From Trachythela sp. YZ-2020 (Eukaryota > Cnidaria > Anthozoa > Malacalcyonacea > Clavulariidae), in assembly GCA_016169945.1 (NCBI GenBank), contig JADLSH010000076.1, positions 563,001-627,000 of the forward strand: DNA of 64,000 nucleotides. Direction: 5' to 3'. This document shows, one piece after another, positions 56,690 to 64,000 of this stretch; position 1 is the stretch's first letter, and every line of letters begins with the position of its first letter. Both the position numbers and the translations under genes were made by a program. Below the pieces are notes generated by a model. The model ran no database searches and was not told the origin of the DNA. It saw nothing but the letters and a program-made list of their open reading frames with translations.

Positions 56690-56772
56690 TTGGCTGGCAA
56701 TGCACCCTACTTTAGTATTTCACTCTGTCTAATGCCAGACGATTTTACTTGTCAGTGCCAGTTAATGGGTTA
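56690..56772. repeat. dispersed ~110-bp repeat, single copy
   Basis: TTGGCTGGCAATGCACCCTA, CACTCTGTCTAATGCCAGAC, GATTTTACTTGTCAGTGCC and a final GTTAATGGGTTA match the units at 3500-3650 and 43640-44230. It lies directly before the foldback element at 56788. Confidence 0.6.
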
Positions 56773-56787
56773 GCTAATGTAATATTT

Positions 56788-57039
56788 AACAATTATTCGC
56801 CGAAGGCGAGGTGAAGTGAATATCGGTGAATAAAAACCGAGACGAAGTCGAGGTTTTTATTCACCGATATTCACCGAGCCTGAGGCGAATAATTGTTTTA
56901 GTAAAATTACATAGGTGATTATTTGGAAAAAAATAAAAAATGCACATTTCAAAAATATTTTAATTGAAAACGCTTTAGGTGATTATCGCATAGGTAGCGC
57001 AAAGCGTTGAGAATAATCACCTATGTAATTTTACTAAAT
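56788..57039. mobile_element. foldback + MITE composite, best preserved copy
   Basis: 56788-56897 is a full hairpin: AACAATTATTCGCCGAAGGC with GGTGAATAAAAACC in one arm and the complementary arm ending GAGGCGAATAATTGTT. It is followed by 56897-57039 with inverted ends TTTAGTAAAATTACATAGG and its complement. The internal part is about 36 bp shorter than at 3206-3384, a deletion removing AT-rich text. No coding capacity. Confidence 0.75.
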
Positions 57040-58565
57040 ATTGTTAAGCTAATAAAAAATATATGTTTTTTATTCATGTAAGTAAAATATTTTTATATTT
57101 TGAAAGTTTGGACTCTCTTTTATTCTAGCAGTATAGGCAAATTTAGGGTGACTGTGAATAGAGGAGTGTCCATGGTAACAAAGGGGCAATTTAAATTATA
57201 TTTACTATATATTGTGCACAATCCTTGCCACAATATTGTTTCCCAAACCTCCAAAATATGTTGTTTCTGTCCTTTCCAAAGGTAAAGTTTGGAGGTTGTT
57301 TACAACATTGAATTAGCGTAAACAGGTACCATAATTGGAACCCTCAATGCATATCAGCTTTGCAATGGGTCATACAGAAATACATTAGTCATTACGAACA
57401 GCTAGGAGACATTGATTTAAATAATATAGGGTCTTATATATATATATTAATAGAAATAATATAGAAACTGGAAAATATACTCAAATATTCACAAAGATTG
57501 TTCTCCAATAGCATCATTATTGCATTAAACGAAGAATTCAATAACACAGTTACACAAAAAGTAGTAAATTTTGTCGCCCATAAAAAACTCAGTCCAGGTT
57601 AATCAATATAGATCAGTAAGTATGTTGTCAATCACTGACGCTGTCAATCAAAGTGTTGTTTGCACATGTTCTGTTCGACCGTATTTCCTTGTTTTTCGAA
57701 AAGCGTTTTATTATATAAGTTGTTTTCCAGCTTTTTGTCCAACTATAAAATTGATAAGCTTACCTTTATGTAATTGCGATTTGGTCATATTAAATATTTA
57801 AAATAAAAGGTGGTTGCGATATCTAATATCGTGTTCAAAGCAACGGTTGTTGGAATTCAATTTCAGGAAAGGAACTTTTTACGTAAGTATACAGTATATT
57901 TTATATAGCATGTTTTCTCAATTTCACCTACTTCATAACTCTGATCTAATAGAGATTTTCCTTTTTAACGGATAGATGATACTTTTTTATTTACTCGGAG
58001 TTTAAGTAGAGCACACTTCTCATAAAAATAAATTTGTCAGTGAATACGAAACTTTGAAGCTGCTGGGTAGCATGCTCAAAATACATTTGAAAATCACACG
58101 TTGGCAGAACATGCGAAAATGTACTTTAAACAATTAGAGACTTAGAGTCTTCGATAATCATCAATCAATCTTGGTGATGTTAAATTAAAAATGAAATAAA
58201 ACTGTACTTTGCGTACAGACAAATTGAAAACTCAAGATGTTCGTACGGTGTGATTATAAGGTTTGCCATCAGGTAAATATTTAGTTTGAAGCCAACCCGC
58301 AGTACACACATCTATATATATACATGAACTTGCGGTTAAAGCTTGGCAACTGGACTCTGTAGTTCAATTCCTGTCGGAGGACAGGTCTAAATATTGTATA
58401 CATTATTTCACTAGAAATATCCATCCACCAAAACTTTCTACCTTAGTTTCAATCGAGTGAGATGCCGAAAAAAAATAATCTTGTCGTTTACCTTATGAAA
58501 TATATACCTTAGAGAATGTATCGATTAGCCATTGAAGCATATTTTCTATCATTTTGTATAGATAG
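57040..58565. other. 5' flank of the SAP-like/DDE gene
   Basis: No supported exon. First exons of the gene at 58566-60886 may be hidden here. AT-rich, with a short TATA microsatellite near 57437-57450. Confidence 0.3.
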
Positions 58566-60886
58566 ACTATACGCTACCAGAAAATGCCTCCGAAAGTTTG
58601 CCTCCGACATTGGAATCCTTTTTGGTAAAAATAAAGAGGCGTTGGTTAGTTCCAGAGTTCCGAGAAATTCCAAGTTGCCGTGTCAGATATTCCACCTGTT
58701 ATTGCTCCGTCAATGAGAGGTGCGTGCATGTACAACACAGAGCTACGAAAGAAGAGCACATTTCTAAAAGAGAATGGAAGTACAAAAGGTTGGTTTTTCA
58801 ATTACTCTTTTTGAATATTGGAAGTGATTTATAAGCTAAGGAGTCAAATCAGGTCGATTCTAATGAAGCACAAACATATAGTATTCTTTTGAATGTCAAC
58901 ATATTTGAAACGCTAGTGGAAGATAGAATTACAGTAAAATTAACAATATGTATTACAATGTTTGGACCGTGAATCACCTTACAAAATGTCAGAGAGCTGT
59001 CCAATATCACGAAGATAGAACAAATATTGTACAGGTTAGCATATTTAAAAATCTTCACTTACTATAAGCATCGATATCACCGTCGACCTATGATTGTGCG
59101 AAGCTGCTTGACCATGGTTGACACACAATTTTCCAAGCATCATGCAACCATAGGTGTATATTAAATTTATAGTCCAATGGTCTACCAACTGATCTATGAC
59201 GTAATTTTCATTTATACCTTTCTATTGTTAACTTGTCTTCCAAGGTGATCCAGCTTTACTGCATTCCTTAATCCGAGAAGGGAAGCTAGATATGACAAAG
59301 TTGAGAGAGCTTGATGCAACATTGTTGAAGGCATTTTGCAAAGATTGCAATATCCCAATTGGAGGGAAGTCAATGGTAATGGATGTCCTTTTTTATAATT
59401 AACATGTAGGTCAAATGTGTTGTATGTTGAAAATATACAGCAATATCGCTCCTCTGTGTTAAAAAGGAAGCAATCTTTAATGCATGGGATCAGACATGTT
59501 TTCGCTCGCTGTCGCTATTGGAACAATACCAGAATTACATAGCTATATAGTGAAGTACATGTAAAATAATTACAATGCAATTAATCAATTCATATTTTAT
59601 ATATCTTTAAATTTCTATTCTACAGGAAAAAAATGTGTGTTGCATTGCAGAGCTTGTATGAGACACTACTTGTAGGATCAAACCCCTGCCATGGGTTTAC
59701 TAAAGTTCCTGGCCAAACTGGTGGTTTTTACCATATAGTTTGTCGTCATGGAGTAAGTGTTCATATATGAAATAAATTGCAGTCAGTATCTGAATGTCAT
59801 ATATATATATATTACTTTATCTAAACAGGCAATTATACATGCAATACGTTCTGTATAGTCAAGTGTATATATATTGACAATTTAAATGCATTGATTTTTC
59901 CTAATAGGCGACTGCTGCCTCAATTTTTGACCCTGCAAGAATCTGTGCGAGATGCTGCTGACCTCTACCTTTCATTTCAATTTCCACCATTGATGTTTTT
60001 ATGTGATACAGCATGTGGTTTTGCTCGCCATATGGATTGCCGTGTTCCAGATGCAGCAAATGAGCTATGGGGAAATTTTTCTGGATGTTTTGAAGAACCA
60101 AAGTTGGGGAAATCTCCTTCTAAATTGACATTCATAATGCAATCTTCCAAGTATTTGTATCAGTACCTTTTTACAAATATATTTCATTTTGTTATTTTAA
60201 TAAACGAAACAAATTTAAAAGCCTATATATTGAATATAATTTATAGAAGCGAAAAGTTTAATGTGAATATTTCAAAATTTCCACCACTGATCCTAGTATA
60301 CTATCAGAATGTTCACAAAAAAGTTAATTAATTTTTCAAGCTAGCACAAACAAGCAAAAAACTGAAAAAAAAATAAAAAAATAATGAACATATTATGTTT
60401 GATATCTTACTTTAACCAGCCTTACGTGAAAATATGATCATCTTTTTGTAGGATAACAATGTACCACTGCTTGCTACTTCTGAATATAGGTCTGAAACCA
60501 CAGAAGTAACCTCTTATGATGGGACATTCAAACATCCATTAACTGGAAATACAAGAAGATATGTACTTGGTGATAGATTTCACAATGCTACAAATCCACA
60601 CAAGTCTCCTTTGTGTGACTATCATGACATTAATCTTCTCCTGCAGTCAAATACAATCAAGACAAGTTATCAGGAATGCGAAAACAACCGAAAAAACATC
60701 CGTCGACTCAGAAGTTCATGTGTTCAAGAATTTGGCACTCACTTTTTTTACAATTATCTCATGGACTTCTTCCAAAATGAAGATATTGTGAAAAGACAAA
60801 GGCAATTGACAGCTGCTAATTTGAAACCAAACCAGGAACTGAAAAGAGATAAGTTTCAACGTTTTGTGATTGAAAGTCACGTTTGA
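58566..60886 (+). CDS. spliced SAP-like/DDE transposase gene (KDZ-like)
   Basis: Exons inferred: 58566-58788 (SLPPTLESFLVKIKRRW, then VPEFREIPSCRVRYSTCYCS), 59245-59375 (LIREGKLDMTKLRELDATLL and FCKDCNIPIGGKS, a SAP-like helix pair), 59626-59752 (MCVALQSLYETLLVGSNPC, GQTGGFYHIVCRHG, donor GTAAGT), 59908-about 60150 (LQESVRDAADLYLS, MFLCDTACGFARHM) and 60452-60886 (TSYDGTFKHPLTGN, YVLGDRFHNATNPHKSPLC, IRRLRSSCVQEFGTHFFYNY, stop TGA). The CDTxCG and GDRFH sites are candidate catalytic aspartates (inference), as in KDZ-type DDE transposases. A frame change at a T-run near 59923-59926 and an uncertain phase at the first junction suggest decay or sequencing error. The 5' exons are not found. The last exon is open and long (145 codons including stop). 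Confidence 0.5.
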
Positions 60887-62628
60887 AAGCTAGAGATAAT
60901 ATTACAGAATAATCTAAGGTCTGAATTATAAAGGTAATATTTCCTTTACAAATATTGTAAATCCTCTATTTTAAGCCCCACCCCCTCAATAAGGCAATTG
61001 GCAAAAATATTATCCAATGTGCTTAGACATGTAGATACGGAGAGGGGTATCACAATAGGCAACAGATGTTAAAGGCTAAATGTTAATAAACAAGACAATA
61101 TTGACAAAAATATATGATAACCATCTTCTGCAGAGTTGCAATCTTCACCACAAACAACTAGAAAATGGGTTAATAATGGCTGTCCCAGCAGATATTTGCA
61201 AATTGTTGGTAGGGTCACAGGGGGGGTAGCGGGTTAAAAAATGGCCAAAACCAGTCACATATTTTTTAATCTCCTCAATAATAAAGGATTTATGGAATGC
61301 TAGTATTACTATAGAGGAAATATTATCTTGAATTTCCAGGACTAGATGAGATTTATAAGGGACTGTTCCTGGATTTTAAAATTGCTGTATTATAAAATAT
61401 TTATTAACCCCCCCCCCTCCCACTTTCTGGCCTGATTCACTCTGAATGGGGGGGGACTTTATAAATCATGAATTTCCTCTTCCAAGAAGGTGATTAGCTG
61501 AACAGCACAAATTTCGATATTTGTGAATTTTTACTACGTCGGCCACTCGGTCCTTCTGGCAGGCCAAAATCAAAACGTACCATGTTTTTTCCAGTCATTT
61601 TTTTCACGTTTCGATACTACAAGTTTAAAATAGAAAACAAGACTTACATGTTGGTATATTTAATCGTTGCAAACTTGCGAACATCAATAGGTACAGTGGC
61701 ATAGGAACAAACTCAACTAAACTCAAGGCATTGCGATAGACCATAATCGATGGATGAAATATGGTAATTGTAACTATTACCCAACAGTCAATCTAGATTA
61801 TTTATATTAAACGCATTGCCACATGACAATTACTGTATATACTTTATAGACATTGTCTGTTCTTTAAAAATACATTCTTATGGATAAAACTCAATATTCA
61901 TTATGAATTAAAGAACTACAAGTCTACATTGTAAAATATTTTACAGTTTCTGTCCTATATATACTTTCATAGTTTAGGTCAGACTGTTCTATTATTGGTT
62001 TACAGACTATTTTTGAAGAAAAAGTATTTGGTACGTTAAGAGACCACATTATTAAATAAAAATATTCAGGGCCCTTTTAGGATACGTGGTACGCATGTCA
62101 CAGTTTTAATGCTATGTAGCAGTATTATGACAGATCCGTAAATCAACCAAGAACATACATGCTGGCCTTTAACTTATCAACTTAAGAACACAATAATTTG
62201 CAATTAGGATTATAAAAGTTATTGATATATTCTTACAATATGAATTAGTGATGATCGACATACCTTCCCATTTTGAAGATACATAATTAGGATACATAAT
62301 TATGGTTCAGATAGTCAATTCTGAACCATAATACTTTCCCATATATATAAATTAAACTCTGCTGTTAGTAAAATAATAATACAATAAACATGCAGTTCAC
62401 AGCCATTTTAACATCTAGACAGTTGGACTTTCTAACAAACCAGGCTGTCAATTAATTTGTTCACGGCATGCAGTTTTTACAATACCATAATTTGTCTGCT
62501 GGGGGTTTACGTCGTATACCAACACACACACTATAAAATTAAAAAGAAAATATTTTCTCAATAAAAATATTCCACAAATTTTAAGACAATATATTACTTT
62601 TGATTTATTACAAATATATCTGCTTGCT
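60887..62628. other. no gene recognised
   Basis: AT-rich intergenic DNA with poly-C/poly-G stretches near 61407-61455. ATTATGGTTCAGA / TCTGAACCATAAT at about 62300-62333 is a short palindrome. Confidence 0.4.
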
Positions 62629-64000
62629 ATGTTCTATCACAAGTATATATGTGCTTACAGGAAAATTGAGAGGACAGCTTTACCGTTTGGATGGAAATGT
62701 TCTTATTACATTTATCATAATACCGGTCTCGTTGCGACGAATTATTTCCGGTCAATTGGTATCCCATGTTCATTATATATTGACGACAGGCATAATGGAC
62801 AATTACAAATTCCATTGCAAAAAGGTGCGTATTTGAAGTTGGCTACTCTCGAGAAGCGGTGCTATGCAGCGGCTCAAGCGGCTATATTTTTAGTCGCGCT
62901 TCATCTTGTGCATCTGGGTTATTTTCTTGGTCTTGGCAATTCAATTCTCACCCCGCAGTTGATTGTTCCTTATCTTGGATTCCGTTCTGACTCTTCGGGA
63001 CAAGTGTTTAGATTAATCCCTGCCAAACGAGACAAGTTCTTACGACTTGTTCGCGATATTTTAGAACGATCTACAGTCACAGTTAAGATGTTACAGCGCC
63101 TGGTAGGCAAATGCGTATCATGGTTCCAGCAGTGAGATTATTTACTCGAAGATGAATGCTATGATTTCTTGGGGTCACAAGTTGCGTCGTCTCATTCCCG
63201 TGAGCGGTAGGTTGAAGGAGGAGGTGGCTCATTGGTTGTTCCTTGAAACGTGGGATGACCCTTTACCGTGGCGCGATGAACGACATATTCGCATCTCTAT
63301 CGCAACGGATGCCTCAGGTTCCGGGTGGGGAGGATGTATTCTCTCCCCTACTCTAACTTTGGAGACTTCCGATTATTGGTCTCCAGAGGATCATTCCTGT
63401 GATATTGCTACGAAAGAAGCCATAGCGATTAACCAGTTTCTCTTAGCAAACAGAAGCGTTTTGTGTAACGCGTGGGTAGACGCTTTGGTTGATAACCAAG
63501 CTGTTGTTTCTTCCTGGAATAACCAACGTGGAAGGAGTTCTTCGCTTAATAATGTTCTCAAGCAGTTGTTTTTTCTAACGGTGCAGTTGAATATTTCGCT
63601 TCATCTCTATTATGTTCCGACGACAGAGAATCCGGCAGATGTTCCATCGCGACGTTTATCCGCTATGGACTCTACATTAACGCCTCAGTTGTGGTCATTA
63701 ATCCAACAGGAGTTTGGTGGGGAAGAGGGTCATACTGCTGATCTTATGGCTTTAGATTCGAATGTAATGAAAGATATGTTTGGCAATTCTTTACCTCATT
63801 TTACTCCACATCCATCACCAAATTCGGCTGGCGTTAACCTTTTTGCGCAAGATTTAAATCAGCATCATGCCATTCTTCGTCAACCATACGTATTCCCGCC
63901 TAGGAATTTGGTCGGTCGGATTTTTGGTCGGATTTTTGGAATCGTATGCTCAGTCATGCACCATATTGGTATTTGATATTTATCCGAGAGAGTATTGGTG
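62629..64000 (+). mobile_element. DIRS-type retroelement, 5'-truncated, runs off the window
   Basis: Reverse transcriptase begins abruptly inside the palm with ALPFGWKCSYYIYHNTG and the catalytic YIDDRHNGQL (62780). GNSILTPQLIVPYLGFRSDS and LVGKCVSWFQQ follow before a TGA at 63133-63135. The linked frame at 63152-63976 carries RNase H: ISIATDASGSGWGGCILSP, AWVDALVDNQAVVSSWN and VPTTENPADVPSRRLSAMD. This RT/RNase H order is typical of DIRS elements, which use a tyrosine recombinase rather than an integrase; that gene would lie beyond the end. Two one-base frame changes lie between the RT and RNase H segments, and another beyond 63900, near an in-frame 12-bp tandem duplication (GGTCGGATTTTT twice) where the text continues YPREYW in a different frame. 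Inactive as written. Confidence 0.75.

Noticed and set aside
58320..58390. AGTTCAATTCC, a tRNA-like T-loop
   Set aside because: Flanking sequence does not fold as a cloverleaf and no anticodon arm is visible.

Overview
The window is eukaryotic and almost certainly animal. It is AT-rich, has GT-AG introns whose exons join in frame, contains no dense operon-like coding, and is packed with old and younger transposable elements. The families recognised (Penelope-like, L2/CR1-type LINE, DIRS, Ty3/Gypsy, Merlin, mariner/Tc1, a KDZ/Zisupton-like DDE element, and cysteine-rich plus P2X7-ballast-like genes) are the mix I associate with anthozoan cnidarians. That host assignment is inference and is weak; no conserved single-copy host gene was recognised.

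Layout. 0-9.3 kb: a broken cysteine-rich gene with a P2X7-intracellular-like domain, modular foldback/MITE elements, an RPA-like OB-fold/zinc-ribbon gene remnant on the minus strand, a 9-bp tandem array split by a foldback element, and a Penelope-type fragment with decayed hammerhead-like arms. 9.9-12.7 kb: a minus-strand DDE transposase with an OTU protease-like domain and one clear intron. 13.8-15.2 kb: a LINE 3' end, short tandem repeats and a MITE. 15.2-23.3 kb: the best preserved element, a Penelope-like retroelement on the minus strand with two full pseudo-LTRs, an inverted partial pseudo-LTR, a 624-codon reverse transcriptase, a separate Asn/Gln-rich ORF1 and three intact hammerhead ribozymes. 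23.6-31.1 kb: a plus-strand multi-exon gene for an unnamed P-loop ATPase. 32-41 kb: fragments of mariner, hAT-like, LINE and Merlin elements, with telomere-like repeats. 41.1-42.9 kb: a second ATPase (DUF3987-like) remnant. 43-44.7 kb: an 8-bp minisatellite, a dispersed repeat cluster and a mariner MITE. 44.8-52.4 kb: a minus-strand Ty3/Gypsy element interrupted by a decayed plus-strand element of unknown class (46.0-49.5 kb). 52.4-53.7 kb: a Tc1/IS630-like transposase remnant. 56.7-57.0 kb: another foldback/MITE. 58.5-60.9 kb: a spliced SAP-like/DDE transposase gene. 62.6-64 kb: a DIRS element running off the end.

The regions do not form one pathway; they are nested and adjacent mobile elements. 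The strongest non-routine signal is the Penelope-like element with its three hammerhead ribozymes. Next come two multi-domain proteins with no accepted function (the 24.5-31.1 kb ATPase and the 46-49.5 kb element). Nearly every coding region carries single-base frameshifts, so decay and assembly indel error cannot be separated from this sequence alone.
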